Origin: JBECKS01 sp964557005
Lineage (GTDB): Bacteria; Pseudomonadota; Gammaproteobacteria; Pseudomonadales; JBECKS01
Direction of reading: 5' to 3'
NCBI GenBank assembly: GCA_964557005.1
Contig: CAZKYI010000002.1
Location: 372,001-436,000 of the forward strand
DNA length: 64,000 nt
Of this stretch, positions 31,586 to 40,452 are shown in pieces (within the stretch, counting starts at the first letter, position 1; each line of letters starts with the position of its first letter). The notes beneath the pieces were generated by a model. That model ran no database searches. It saw only the letters and a list, made by a program, of their open reading frames with translations, and had not been told where the DNA came from. The position numbers and the translations under genes are program-made.

Positions 31586-33571
31586 CTAGCTTCTGTTCTT
31601 GGCATTACTGGCCTTGGCTTGTTTTTTGCGCACCTTCTTTTCCTTACCTCGACGCTCAGCTGCTTTTTTTGCAGCACTTTTCTTTGGCTTTTTAAGCAGG
31701 TTTTGGGGTGGCTTGTCTTTGTAATCGTTGTCCTGCTTATCTTCCTTGTTTGAACGCTTTTTTGTGAAATCCTTGCTGTGGGTATTCTTGTTATCTTTTG
31801 CGGATTTTTTATCAGTGCGATTTGAAGAAAATTTTTCTTCACGTCGAGCTGGGCGTTTGCGTGAATCGGTTTTTGTGTTCGGTCTTGAACGTCTGGGTGC
31901 TTGAGTGCCTGCCATGATGTCTTCATCACTTGCAAGGCTCAGATTGATTGAGTGACCTTTTACGCGCAGTGTTTTAAGTTGCGTAACAATATCGTTAGGC
32001 ATGCCTTGAGGCAGCTCGATGGTGCTAAAGCTGTCTTGTATATAAATCTTGCCCATATAACGCGATTCTATGCCTGCTTCGTTGGCAATCGCGCCAACAA
32101 TATCACGCTTTTCTATGCCATGTTGTATGCCCACTTCGAGGCGATAGGTATCCATTGCATAGTCATCACTTTCAAATTTTGAAGGTTTTTTGCCTCGCTC
32201 AGTGCGCTCACTTTTTTCAGGTTGAAAGCGTCCCTTGCTCGGGCGAATCAGTGTGTTAGTGACATAAAATGGTTGTCCATCGGCTTCCAGGCTGGCAAAA
32301 GCAGCAGCGAGCTTGAGCGGATCAACGTCATTTTCTGCAAGAAATTTTTGTACAACACTCTGATATTCGGTTAAATCTTTCTGCAATTCTGAATTGAGTT
32401 TGGTAAACAGTTGATCAAGTTTTCTTTCGTTTAACGCGTCAATGCTTGGGAATTTAAACTCGTCAATCTGTTTGCGCGTTGCTTTTTCAATGGCTTGCAG
32501 CATTCTGCGTTCGCGGCCATTCACAAACAAAATCGCATCTCCGGTTCTGCCTGCTCTGCCTGTGCGACCAATTCGGTGGACATAGGATTCGGTGTCGTAG
32601 GGGACATCGTAATTGATAACATGACTGATGCGTTCGACATCGAGACCGCGTGCAGCAACATCGGTGGCCACCACAATATCGAGTTTTCCGGTTTTGAGAT
32701 TACGCACAATTTTTTCGCGCTGGTTTTGTGCAATATCACCGTTTAACGCACTCACGGCATAACCGCGTGCCTGCAAACGATCAGACACTTCGAGCGTGGC
32801 ATTTTTAGTGCGCACAAAAATAATCGCAGCATCAAACTCTTCGACTTCCATAATGCGGGTAAGGGTATCGAGTTTTTCATTATTTTTAATTTGCAAATAG
32901 CGTTGTCGAATACCTTCGGCGGTGGTGGTTTTTTGTTTGATGGTGATTTCAGCAGGATTATTCAGATATTTCTGCGTGAGTTTTTTAATCGGCGCAGGCA
33001 TGGTGGCTGAAAACAAAGCAGTTTGATGTGCTGCGGGCAGATGTTGCAGAATCCATTCCACATCGTCGATAAAACCCATGCGTAACATTTCATCGGCTTC
33101 GTCGAGCACCAGCGCCGAGATTTCGTCCAGACGTAAAGTGGTTTTTCGCATGTGATCCATCACGCGTCCGGGTGTACCCACGACTACATGCACACCGCGT
33201 TCAAGCTGGCGAATTTGTCCGCGATAATCTGCGCCACCGTAAATGGGTAGCACTTTGAATCCGGGAATGTATTGGGCGTATTTCTGAAAAGCTTCAGCAA
33301 CCTGAATCGCCAGTTCGCGCGTAGGCGTGAGACAAATAATTTGTGGTTGCTTTTGTTGAATTCTGATTCTGGATAACAACGGTAATGCAAAGGCTGCGGT
33401 TTTGCCTGTGCCTGTCTGTGCGACACCTAATATATCCCGACCTGCCAGCAAATGCGGAATCGCCTGCGCCTGAATCGGCGAAGGTGTTTCGTAACCAATG
33501 GCTTGTACGGCTTTTGAAACTTCGGGTGAGAGTGCAAGTTCTGAAAACTTGAGTGTGATGGTATCTGTCAT
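31586..33571 (-). CDS. deaD: DEAD-box RNA helicase DeaD/CsdA
   Basis: A 661-residue SF2 RNA helicase. Motifs in order: Q motif (YETPSPIQAQAIPHLL), I AQTGTGKT, Ia TPTRELAIQ, Ib TPGR, II VLDEADEML, III SAT, V ATDVAARGLD and VI HRIGRTGRAGR. A DbpA/CsdA-type RNA-binding domain (about 470-555, IVGAIANEAGIESRYMG) follows, then a long basic, low-complexity tail rich in Arg/Lys/Ser (about 560-661). DeaD unwinds structured RNA during cold-shock translation and ribosome assembly. It lies 81 bp downstream of queD on the same strand. The tail is longer than in E. coli. Confidence 0.93.
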   Translation of the reverse strand: MTDTITLKFSELALSPEVSKAVQAIGYETPSPIQAQAIPHLLAGRDILGVAQTGTGKTAAFALPLLSRIRIQQKQPQIICLTPTRELAIQVAEAFQKYAQYIPGFKVLPIYGGADYRGQIRQLERGVHVVVGTPGRVMDHMRKTTLRLDEISALVLDEADEMLRMGFIDDVEWILQHLPAAHQTALFSATMPAPIKKLTQKYLNNPAEITIKQKTTTAEGIRQRYLQIKNNEKLDTLTRIMEVEEFDAAIIFVRTKNATLEVSDRLQARGYAVSALNGDIAQNQREKIVRNLKTGKLDIVVATDVAARGLDVERISHVINYDVPYDTESYVHRIGRTGRAGRTGDAILFVNGRERRMLQAIEKATRKQIDEFKFPSIDALNERKLDQLFTKLNSELQKDLTEYQSVVQKFLAENDVDPLKLAAAFASLEADGQPFYVTNTLIRPSKGRFQPEKSERTERGKKPSKFESDDYAMDTYRLEVGIQHGIEKRDIVGAIANEAGIESRYMGKIYIQDSFSTIELPQGMPNDIVTQLKTLRVKGHSINLSLASDEDIMAGTQAPRRSRPNTKTDSRKRPARREEKFSSNRTDKKSAKDNKNTHSKDFTKKRSNKEDKQDNDYKDKPPQNLLKKPKKSAAKKAAERRGKEKKVRKKQAKASNAKNRS

Positions 33572-33652
33572 GTGGTTGCTCTCTGGAGGGCGGGCGAGTC
33601 TACACGCCTTGTATGTTGATAGATAGCCTTATATTGGCAGGCTTTGGCTTGT

Positions 33653-34057
33653 TTATGAGCGAGTATATTTTGCGAATGAGGTTTCGGTTTCCCAAAGTGT
33701 GACTGCTGTAATCGGGTAGGCTTTGGCTTCGAGTTGCAGAAAAATAAATTCGGCGATGTGTTCTGCGGTTGGATTTTTTTCCATCAGAAAGTAACGCTCT
33801 TGTGCTTCATTCAGATAAGGAATGACGGGATCCTCTTTACTTAACAGCATGGTGTGGTCGAGCGTGCTGTCAATCCACGCTTTGACTTCGCGTTTGATGT
33901 CTGAAAAATCCATCACCATGCCGCGTTCATCAAGCGTGTCGCTGGCAAGATGAATATCTGCACGTGCATTGTGACCATGAAGATGAGCACAGGGGCCGTC
34001 ATAATTGAGCAGACGATGCCCGTAACAAAAGGAAATGGATTTTACAATTTCGTACAT
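33653..34057 (-). CDS. queD: 6-carboxytetrahydropterin synthase QueD
   Basis: A 134-residue member of the PTPS/QueD family in the pathway from GTP to queuosine. The catalytic Cys and zinc-binding His residues are in CAHLHGHN (23-30), with a third His in the N-terminal YGHRL. VMDFSDIKREVKAWID and the C-terminal VTLWETETSFAKY are standard. It converts dihydroneopterin triphosphate to 6-carboxytetrahydropterin. Other que genes are not in the window. Downstream on the same strand is deaD. The upstream side faces the heme-copper-oxidase-like gene divergently. Confidence 0.92.
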   Translation of the reverse strand: MYEIVKSISFCYGHRLLNYDGPCAHLHGHNARADIHLASDTLDERGMVMDFSDIKREVKAWIDSTLDHTMLLSKEDPVIPYLNEAQERYFLMEKNPTAEHIAEFIFLQLEAKAYPITAVTLWETETSFAKYTRS

Positions 34058-34186
34058 GATTGAAGTGAAGTGTTGATGTTGAATCTTTTGGCATTCTACA
34101 AATATATCGTTTCCCGCGCCTTATTTTTTTAGAGGGCTGCACTTATACTGCGTGAATTCAGCTACAAAGTCATATGAGGAAACCTG

Positions 34187-35542
34187 ATGCACTTGCAAGA
34201 TATTTTTCCCGATCGAAGTGAAGCTAGCCTGAAACTGGCAAGAAACTGGTTGCTGCTCGGTTTGTTTGCCTTGATTGCAGCAGGGCTGTTTTCGATTCTG
34301 CTGGTGTTGTCTCGCACACCTGCCATTCAGGAAGTGATTCCCTTTATTGATTTTTTTCATGTGGCTTTGGTGGTGCATGTGAACCTGAGCGTGTTGATTT
34401 GGTTCATGTCCTTTGCGTGTGTGTTATGGACGCTGGTGGTGGAAGACAATCTTTTTCCACTGGCCAAAGTGAGTTTTTCTCTGGCTTTGTTTGGCACACT
34501 GGTGTTGGTGTTTGCACCTTTCTTCGGGGTTGGGAACCCGTTGATGAACAACTATATTCCTACGTTACAACACCCTGCATTTTTTGCTGCCCTGCTTTTG
34601 TTTTCTGCGGGGGTGGTGCTCAGGTTGGTGATTAACGTAATTGCTACACGGATTAAATTTTCAAATCTAACCATAAGCGATGCGATTCGTGTGAGCCTCT
34701 GGCTGGCAGCCATTGTGTGCCTGTTGGCGGTTTGGGCGCTTTACAAAAGTTATCAAGGCTTGCCCGAAATACTGGAAGGCGAGATTTACTACGAATTTTT
34801 GTATTGGGGCAGTGGGCATATTTTACAATTCAATCATTCGCTGATGATGCTTCTGGTCTGGTTGATTCTGATTTTATTGTCAGGCAAACAGGTGAATATC
34901 GATGGAAAATGGATTCTTGCCATGTCTGCACTGGTTTTGCTGCCCGTACTGGATGCTTTCAGAATTTATGCTGCGTTTGATGTGTTTAGCGGTGAGCATC
35001 GCGTGGCATTCACGCAACTGATGAAGTTTGGCGGTCTAACAACACTTCCCCTTGGCTTGTATGTGGCGTATTTGTTTTTTACCTCATGGGCACAGCTAAA
35101 ACAGCAGCGTTTGATTCGTGCCATTTTATTGTGTTCTGCAACTTTGTTTCTAACTGGTGGTGTCATCGGATTTTTAATTGAAGGTGTAAATGTAGTGATT
35201 CCCGCGCATTATCACGGTTCTATTGTGGGTGTTACTCTGGCATTTATGGGCTTGGCTTATTTGCTGATGCCCTATTTGGGGTATGCACCTGTACGGGAAG
35301 GCTTGGCCAAAACGCAAATGTACACTTATGCAACAGGACAAATGATGCACATTATTGGTCTGGCCTGGTCGGGTGGTTATGGTGTGCAAAGAAAAACTGC
35401 GGGCACTGAACAGGGGCTTGAACGCATTGAACAAATTGCGGGCATGGGTTTGATGGGCGCGGGCGGCGGTATTTCTGTGATTGCCGGTGTGTTGTTTATG
35501 GTGGTGATGATTATTTCCATTAAAAATGCGCCACAAAAATAA
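34187..35542 (+). CDS. Orphan heme-copper oxidase subunit I-like membrane protein
   Basis: A 451-residue protein with about 11-12 TM helices resembling a cytochrome oxidase subunit I/cbb3 catalytic fold. Candidate heme ligands are visible: His in FFHVALVVHVNLSVLIWF near 57-65, WGSGHILQFNHSL (about 208-220) and PAHYHGSIVGVT (about 342-353), plus a His in GQMMHIIGL. The classical adjacent HH pair of the copper site is not obvious; only one His (GEHRVAF) lies in the corresponding loop. No subunit II, III or cytochrome c gene is nearby. It may bind heme without being an oxidase. GAGG precedes the ATG. Confidence 0.65.
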   Translation: MHLQDIFPDRSEASLKLARNWLLLGLFALIAAGLFSILLVLSRTPAIQEVIPFIDFFHVALVVHVNLSVLIWFMSFACVLWTLVVEDNLFPLAKVSFSLALFGTLVLVFAPFFGVGNPLMNNYIPTLQHPAFFAALLLFSAGVVLRLVINVIATRIKFSNLTISDAIRVSLWLAAIVCLLAVWALYKSYQGLPEILEGEIYYEFLYWGSGHILQFNHSLMMLLVWLILILLSGKQVNIDGKWILAMSALVLLPVLDAFRIYAAFDVFSGEHRVAFTQLMKFGGLTTLPLGLYVAYLFFTSWAQLKQQRLIRAILLCSATLFLTGGVIGFLIEGVNVVIPAHYHGSIVGVTLAFMGLAYLLMPYLGYAPVREGLAKTQMYTYATGQMMHIIGLAWSGGYGVQRKTAGTEQGLERIEQIAGMGLMGAGGGISVIAGVLFMVVMIISIKNAPQK

Positions 35543-35553
35543 AATTTCCTGCG

Positions 35554-36519
35554 ATGCCTGATTGTCAGCACACACCTTTTGCCATTGCCTTGATGGGGCC
35601 TACTGCTTCGGGTAAAACCGGATTGGCGCTTGCATTGGTCGATGCCTTTCCCCAACTGGAAATCATCAGTGTCGATTCCTCTCTGGTTTATAAAGGTATG
35701 GATATTGGCTCGGCCAAGCCCGATACCGCCACCTTGCTTAAATACCCTCACGCCTTGGTGAATATTCGCGAAGCCAACGAGCCGTATTCGGCTGCCGATT
35801 TTCGTGAAGATGCGCTCAGGGAAATGCAGCGCATTTGGGCGGCTGGCAAGGTGCCACTTTTGGTTGGCGGAACCATGCTCTATTTCAAAGTGTTGCAGGA
35901 AGGCATCGCGAATCTGCCCGAAGCCGATTCAGCATTTCGGGAAGCCTTGTATCTGCGCGCTGCACAACTGGGTTGGCCTGCCTTGCATGCGGAATTGGCG
36001 CAGGTAGATGGCAAGGCAGCGGAACGAATCCACCCCAATGACAGTCAAAGAATCACCCGCGCTTTGGAGGTTTACCAACTAACGGGGCGTGCCTTAAGCG
36101 ATTTTCAGGCCGAAAGTGCCTGGGGGCGGGACGAGGCGCAGCCATTTGCACTGGCTTCTCTGGCTTTGATGACCGACAATCGTAGCCTGTTGCATCAGCG
36201 GATTGCACAGCGTTTTCAACAGATGTTGGCGCAGGGTTTGGTGGCTGAAGTGCAGATGCAAAAACAGAAGTTCCCCATGCAGGCCGAGCTTCCCGCCATG
36301 AAAGCGGTGGGGTATCGTCAGGTTTGGCAGTACCTTGATGGTGAGTTCGATGAAGGGGAGATGTTGCAACGTGCTGTGGCCGCGACACGGCAATTAGCCA
36401 AGCGCCAGATGACGTGGTTGAGAAGTTGGCCGGAGTTGTTGAGCTTCGATATGGAAGCTCCTGATGTATTTGGCCAGTTGGCGAGGGCAGTCTCTGAATT
36501 ACTTGAAAAGCGGTGTTGA
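35554..36519 (+). CDS. miaA: tRNA dimethylallyltransferase MiaA
   Basis: A 321-residue P-loop enzyme that transfers the dimethylallyl group to the N6 of A37 in tRNAs reading UNN codons. GPTASGKTGLALAL is the Walker A. IISVDSSLVYKGMDIGSAKP holds the catalytic Asp region, followed by LVGGTMLYFKVLQEG and the tRNA-binding RITRALEVYQLTGR. RATRQLAKRQMTWLR at the C-terminus is also standard. It begins 11 bp after the oxidase-like gene and is followed by hfq, the usual gammaproteobacterial order. The gap to hfq is 141 bp, so hfq probably also has its own promoter. Confidence 0.95.
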   Translation: MPDCQHTPFAIALMGPTASGKTGLALALVDAFPQLEIISVDSSLVYKGMDIGSAKPDTATLLKYPHALVNIREANEPYSAADFREDALREMQRIWAAGKVPLLVGGTMLYFKVLQEGIANLPEADSAFREALYLRAAQLGWPALHAELAQVDGKAAERIHPNDSQRITRALEVYQLTGRALSDFQAESAWGRDEAQPFALASLALMTDNRSLLHQRIAQRFQQMLAQGLVAEVQMQKQKFPMQAELPAMKAVGYRQVWQYLDGEFDEGEMLQRAVAATRQLAKRQMTWLRSWPELLSFDMEAPDVFGQLARAVSELLEKRC

Positions 36520-36581
36520 GTCCCAATGATGTCGTCGAGGTCTCAAGCTTTCTGAATCATTCAAGTTGAGCACCCGGGTTT

Positions 36582-36610
36582 ACGAAGTGTGTATTCCTAA
36601 TACATTTCGT
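36582..36610. promoter_or_regulatory. Imperfect hairpin upstream of hfq
   Basis: ACGAAGTGTGTATT, then CCT, then AATACATTTCGT can form an interrupted hairpin about 50 bp before the hfq ATG. It lies in the miaA-hfq gap, a usual site of hfq promoters and of Hfq autoregulation. Role uncertain. Confidence 0.3.
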
Positions 36611-36660
36611 GCTGTTGTGTTTGTAGTGTTTTTATTTTTTTTATTTCGGGAGACCTAATC

Positions 36661-36897
36661 ATGTCAAAAGGGCATTCCTTACAAGACCCTTTTCTAAATA
36701 GCCTTAGAAAAGACCGTGTTCCTGTATCAATCTTTCTGGTGAATGGCATCAAGTTGCAGGGGCAAATTGAATCCTTTGATCAATATGTGGTGATGCTTAA
36801 AAACACCACCAGTCAAATGGTTTACAAGCATGCGATATCGACGGTTGTGCCATCGCGTAATCCCAAGATGAGCGATGATGATCAATTCGAAGAATAA
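36661..36897 (+). CDS. hfq: RNA chaperone Hfq
   Basis: A 78-residue Sm-like protein, shorter than E. coli Hfq because the long disordered C-terminal tail is missing. Sm1 (PVSIFLVNGIKLQGQIESFD) and Sm2 (YKHAISTVVPSR) are intact, including the proximal-face Gln8/Asp9/Phe (LQDPFLN) and the Tyr-Lys-His of the U-binding pocket. It forms a hexamer that pairs small RNAs with mRNAs. GGGAGAC precedes the ATG. hflX follows 25 bp after the stop in the usual hfq-hflX operon order. Confidence 0.97.
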   Translation: MSKGHSLQDPFLNSLRKDRVPVSIFLVNGIKLQGQIESFDQYVVMLKNTTSQMVYKHAISTVVPSRNPKMSDDDQFEE

Positions 36898-36922
36898 TTT
36901 TTTAATGTTATGGCAGTAAGCT

Positions 36923-38260
36923 TTGTTTTTTGAACGCGAGCAAGGGGGCGAACGTGCGCTTGCAGTGCATTTGTACGCCCACGAGCATGATGGTGCAGAT
37001 CCTTTAAGTCATCAGAGCAATGATCTGGAGGAATTCCTGTTACTGGTGCATTCTGCGGGTGCTCAGGTGATAGAAAGTTTTAGCGCCCGTCGCAGAACCA
37101 TTCATCCGAAAACCTTTGTGACTACGGGCAAGCTTGAAGAAATCAGGCAGCAAGTCGCGCATCATCAAATTGATGTGGTGTTGTTCAATCATTCGCTTTC
37201 GCCAACGCAGGAACGCAATCTGGAAAAAGAATTGTCGTGTCGCGTGGTTGATCGCACGGGTTTGATTCTCGATATTTTTGCCCAACGTGCGCGAACCTTT
37301 GAAGGCAAGTTGCAAGTCGAACTGGCGCAGTTAAAACATCTTTCAACGCGATTGGTGCGAGGTTGGACGCATCTGGAGAGACAAAAAGGGGGCATTGGTT
37401 TACGTGGGCCGGGTGAAAGCCAGCTGGAAACCGACCGCCGTTTGATTCGTGCGCGTATTGCACAGATTCAGAAACGGCTGGACAAGGTTAGCAAGCAACG
37501 GCAGCAGGGGCGGCGCTCTCGTCAGCGCTCCGATATTCCCACTGTATCGTTGGTGGGCTATACCAATGCGGGGAAATCCACCTTGTTTAATGCCTTGACC
37601 GACAGCGAAGTGTTTGCCAAAGATTTGCTGTTCGCGACGCTGGATCCCACGTTCAGAAAGCTGGATTTATCGAGAGTCGGTGAAGTGGTGTTTGCTGATA
37701 CCGTTGGTTTTATTCGTCACTTGCCGCACGATCTGGTGGAAGCCTTTAGTGCGACCTTGCAAGAAACCCGTGAGGCAGATTTGCTTTTGCACGTGGTCGA
37801 TGCGTCAGCAGCAGAAATCCTTGAAAACATTCGCGACGTGAATACGGTGTTGAAACAGATTGGTGCCGATCAGGTTCCTTGCCTGATGGTTTACAACAAG
37901 GTGGATCGACTGGAAGGCGACTTCCTCGAAAACGGAAAAGCGCGTATCGATTACGACGATCAGGGAAAGGCCATACGCATTTGGGTATCGGCACAACAAA
38001 AGTCAGGTTTGCAGGAGCTGCTTGAACTGGTGAGTGCGCAACTGGAGCAGGATATGTTTAACGACGTGCTCTGTGTAAAACCCGCCTGGGGAAAATTCCG
38101 TGCATGGTGTTTTAAGCAGCAGGCGGTTGTGAAAGAAGACATCAATGAGCACGGCGAGAGTTTGCTTGAAGTGAGCCTGCCGATGAAAGATTTGCTTCAA
38201 GCGCTCAAGAGTAATCACTTGAGTTTGCAGGAAGTTTATTATGCAGGCAAAACTGTCTAA
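36923..38260 (+). CDS. hflX: Ribosome-associated GTPase HflX
   Basis: A 445-residue HflX. The TTG at 36923 is the first start that preserves the family N-terminus (FFEREQGGERALAVHLY). The nucleotide-binding N-domain (about 1-170) includes DVVLFNHSLSPTQERNLE and TGLILDIFAQRA, then RTFEGKLQVELAQLKHL. The GTPase domain has G1 GYTNAGKSTLFN, G3 DTVGFIRHLP and G4 NKVD. HflX binds the 50S subunit and helps split stalled or hibernating ribosomes. It lies in the hfq-hflX-hflK-hflC-hisZ-purA stretch. Confidence 0.95.
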   Translation: MFFEREQGGERALAVHLYAHEHDGADPLSHQSNDLEEFLLLVHSAGAQVIESFSARRRTIHPKTFVTTGKLEEIRQQVAHHQIDVVLFNHSLSPTQERNLEKELSCRVVDRTGLILDIFAQRARTFEGKLQVELAQLKHLSTRLVRGWTHLERQKGGIGLRGPGESQLETDRRLIRARIAQIQKRLDKVSKQRQQGRRSRQRSDIPTVSLVGYTNAGKSTLFNALTDSEVFAKDLLFATLDPTFRKLDLSRVGEVVFADTVGFIRHLPHDLVEAFSATLQETREADLLLHVVDASAAEILENIRDVNTVLKQIGADQVPCLMVYNKVDRLEGDFLENGKARIDYDDQGKAIRIWVSAQQKSGLQELLELVSAQLEQDMFNDVLCVKPAWGKFRAWCFKQQAVVKEDINEHGESLLEVSLPMKDLLQALKSNHLSLQEVYYAGKTV

Positions 38261-38321
38261 GATGCGCGGCAAGTAATTCATTTCTCCAATACACAAAATC
38301 AACATAGAAAAAGGTAAAAGC

Positions 38322-39551
38322 ATGAGTTGGAAACGCTGGTTTAGTCGCTTACATCGCTCGGGAGCCAATGGCAGTGAAATGTCGTGGAATGAACCGGGTG
38401 GCGGAAAAGGAAAAGACCCTTGGGGTGGTGGTAACAATAATCAGGGGCCGCCGGATTTGGATGAAGCGCTCAAAAAGTTTCAGGAAAACCTGAGCAAGAT
38501 GTTCGGTGGAAAAGGAGGGAGTAATCGCGGTGGTTCAGGCGGTGCACCTGCAAACCCTGCTTTTTTCCTCGGCATTATTGGTGTGGGTGTGGCGCTGGTA
38601 CTGGTTTGGTCTGCGGCTTATCAGGTGCAACAAGCCGAAAGAGCGGTGGTGCTTAGAACGGGCAAATTCTACAAGATTGAAGATGCGGGCCTTAAATTCA
38701 AGATACCCGTTATCGATGAAGTGTTTAAAGTGAATGTGCAGGCAGTGCGCTCGATGCAACTGGAAGCTTCCATGCTCACAGCTGATAACAATATCGTTTA
38801 TATTGCCCTGCAAGTTCAGTATCAAATTTCAGATCCGAAGTCTTACTTGTTAGAAGTTGCCCAAGGCGAAGAAACCTTACGCCACACCACTGAAAGTGCT
38901 TTAAGGAATGTGGTGGGTGGTATGACGATGGATGCGGTGGTGATTGAGCAACGTGAGATTGTCGCCAATGAAGTTGAATTGTTGTTACAGCAAAACCTCA
39001 ATCATTTCAAAACCGGTATCAACATCAATAAAGTGTCTTTGAAAGATGCCAGCCCGCCACAAGCGGTAAAAACCGCATTTGATGATGTAATTAAAGCCAG
39101 AGAAGACGAAATACGTCTCAAGAATGAAGCGGAAGCCTATTCCAACAGTATTATTCCAGTGGCGCGAGGTTTGGCAAAACGGCAACTGGAAGAAGCCGAG
39201 GGTTATAAACAGGCAGTGGTGGCCAATGCTGAAGGTGAAGCCAATCGTTTTGAGCGCGTGCTCGCTGAATATCAGCGTGCGCCAGAAGTAACGCGCAAGC
39301 GGTTATATATGGATGCGATGCAGGAAGTGATGGAGAACAGCTCGAAAGTTCTGGTTGATGTGGGCAAGGGGGACAACTTTATTTATCTGCCGCTTGATCA
39401 GTTGATGAACCAGCGCAATGTCAAGGTAGATCAATCTGCCAAGGCTCAAACCAATGAGGTTTTGAAGGAAGCGGGGCAGTCACAGGGTGGAGATTCCGGT
39501 GGCGCGGATCGCTTACGTCAACTTCGAGAATCACGTAGAGAGGTGCGCTAA
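38322..39551 (+). CDS. hflK: HflK, regulatory subunit of the FtsH-HflKC complex
   Basis: A 409-residue single-pass membrane SPFH protein. The N-terminus is Gly/Asn-rich and cytoplasmic (residues 1-75), followed by a TM helix (AFFLGIIGVGVALVLVWSAA near 77-96), the SPFH domain (about 100-290) and a long coiled coil with AEGEANRFERVLAEYQRAPE. With HflC it forms a periplasmic cage around the FtsH protease and restrains it. Its stop overlaps the hflC start by one base (TAATG). No irregularity. Confidence 0.95.
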   Translation: MSWKRWFSRLHRSGANGSEMSWNEPGGGKGKDPWGGGNNNQGPPDLDEALKKFQENLSKMFGGKGGSNRGGSGGAPANPAFFLGIIGVGVALVLVWSAAYQVQQAERAVVLRTGKFYKIEDAGLKFKIPVIDEVFKVNVQAVRSMQLEASMLTADNNIVYIALQVQYQISDPKSYLLEVAQGEETLRHTTESALRNVVGGMTMDAVVIEQREIVANEVELLLQQNLNHFKTGININKVSLKDASPPQAVKTAFDDVIKAREDEIRLKNEAEAYSNSIIPVARGLAKRQLEEAEGYKQAVVANAEGEANRFERVLAEYQRAPEVTRKRLYMDAMQEVMENSSKVLVDVGKGDNFIYLPLDQLMNQRNVKVDQSAKAQTNEVLKEAGQSQGGDSGGADRLRQLRESRREVR

Positions 39552-40420
39552 TGAATCCTGCAAGAATGAATCTGGTTTTTGCGCTGAGCGCGATTGTGTT
39601 GTTTATCCTGTCGGGCTCTTTTTACATTCTCAATGAAACACAGCGTGGTGTGTTGCTGCAATTTGGAAAGGTGGTTGAGGCGGATATTCGCCCGGGCATT
39701 CACCTCAAGATACCTCTGATTCAACAAGTGCGTCATTTTGATGGGCGCTTGCAAGTACTGGATATGGATTCGGGCGAATTTCTGACTTCCGAAAAGAAAC
39801 GCCTGATTGTGAATTCCTTTGTGGTTTGGCGTATCAAGGACGTGGAGCGCTATTACATTCGCACCCAGGGCGATGAGCGGGTTGCGCGTATGTTGGTGGC
39901 ACCTCGTGTTGAAGATGGCTTGAAAAATAAAATTGCAGAACGTACCCAGAATCAGGTGATTGCGGTGGAACGGGGCAGGATTATTGAAGAGCTGCAACGT
40001 GAAGTGAATGACATCGTAGGTGATGAGCTGGGCATTGAAGTGGTGGATATTCGTATCAAACGTGTGGAATTTCCTACCGAAGTGACTGATCGTGTGTATG
40101 ACCGTATGCGTGCAGAGCGAAATCGTGATGCTGCCGAGCATCGTTCCCGAGGTCGTGAAGTGGCGGAAGGTATTCGCGCTGATGCTGATAAACAGGAAAA
40201 AATTATCTTTGCAGAAGCTTATCGGGAAGCTGAAAAGTTACGTGGTGAAGGCGATGCTGAAGCCTCACGTATTTACGCCAGGGCTTACACCAAAGATGCA
40301 AAGTTCTATGAGTTCTATCGCAGCCTTGATGCGTACAAGAAAAGTTTTGCCAATAAATCAGACATCATGATTATTGAGCCTACTTCCGAGTTCTTTAACT
40401 ATATGAAGAAAGCACGTTAA
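39551..40420 (+). CDS. hflC: HflC, regulatory subunit of the FtsH-HflKC complex
   Basis: A 289-residue SPFH protein with an N-terminal signal-anchor (LVFALSAIVLFILSGSFYIL), then the SPFH domain with GVLLQFGKVVEADIRPGIH and a coiled coil (RAERNRDAAEHRSRGREVAE). It partners with HflK in the FtsH-regulating cage. It is translationally coupled to hflK and is followed by hisZ after 32 bp. Unlike some HflC proteins there is no insertion in the coiled coil. Confidence 0.95.
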   Translation: MNPARMNLVFALSAIVLFILSGSFYILNETQRGVLLQFGKVVEADIRPGIHLKIPLIQQVRHFDGRLQVLDMDSGEFLTSEKKRLIVNSFVVWRIKDVERYYIRTQGDERVARMLVAPRVEDGLKNKIAERTQNQVIAVERGRIIEELQREVNDIVGDELGIEVVDIRIKRVEFPTEVTDRVYDRMRAERNRDAAEHRSRGREVAEGIRADADKQEKIIFAEAYREAEKLRGEGDAEASRIYARAYTKDAKFYEFYRSLDAYKKSFANKSDIMIIEPTSEFFNYMKKAR

Positions 40421-40452
40421 GTGAATAACAACGCTGTATCGGGTGAATCAAG

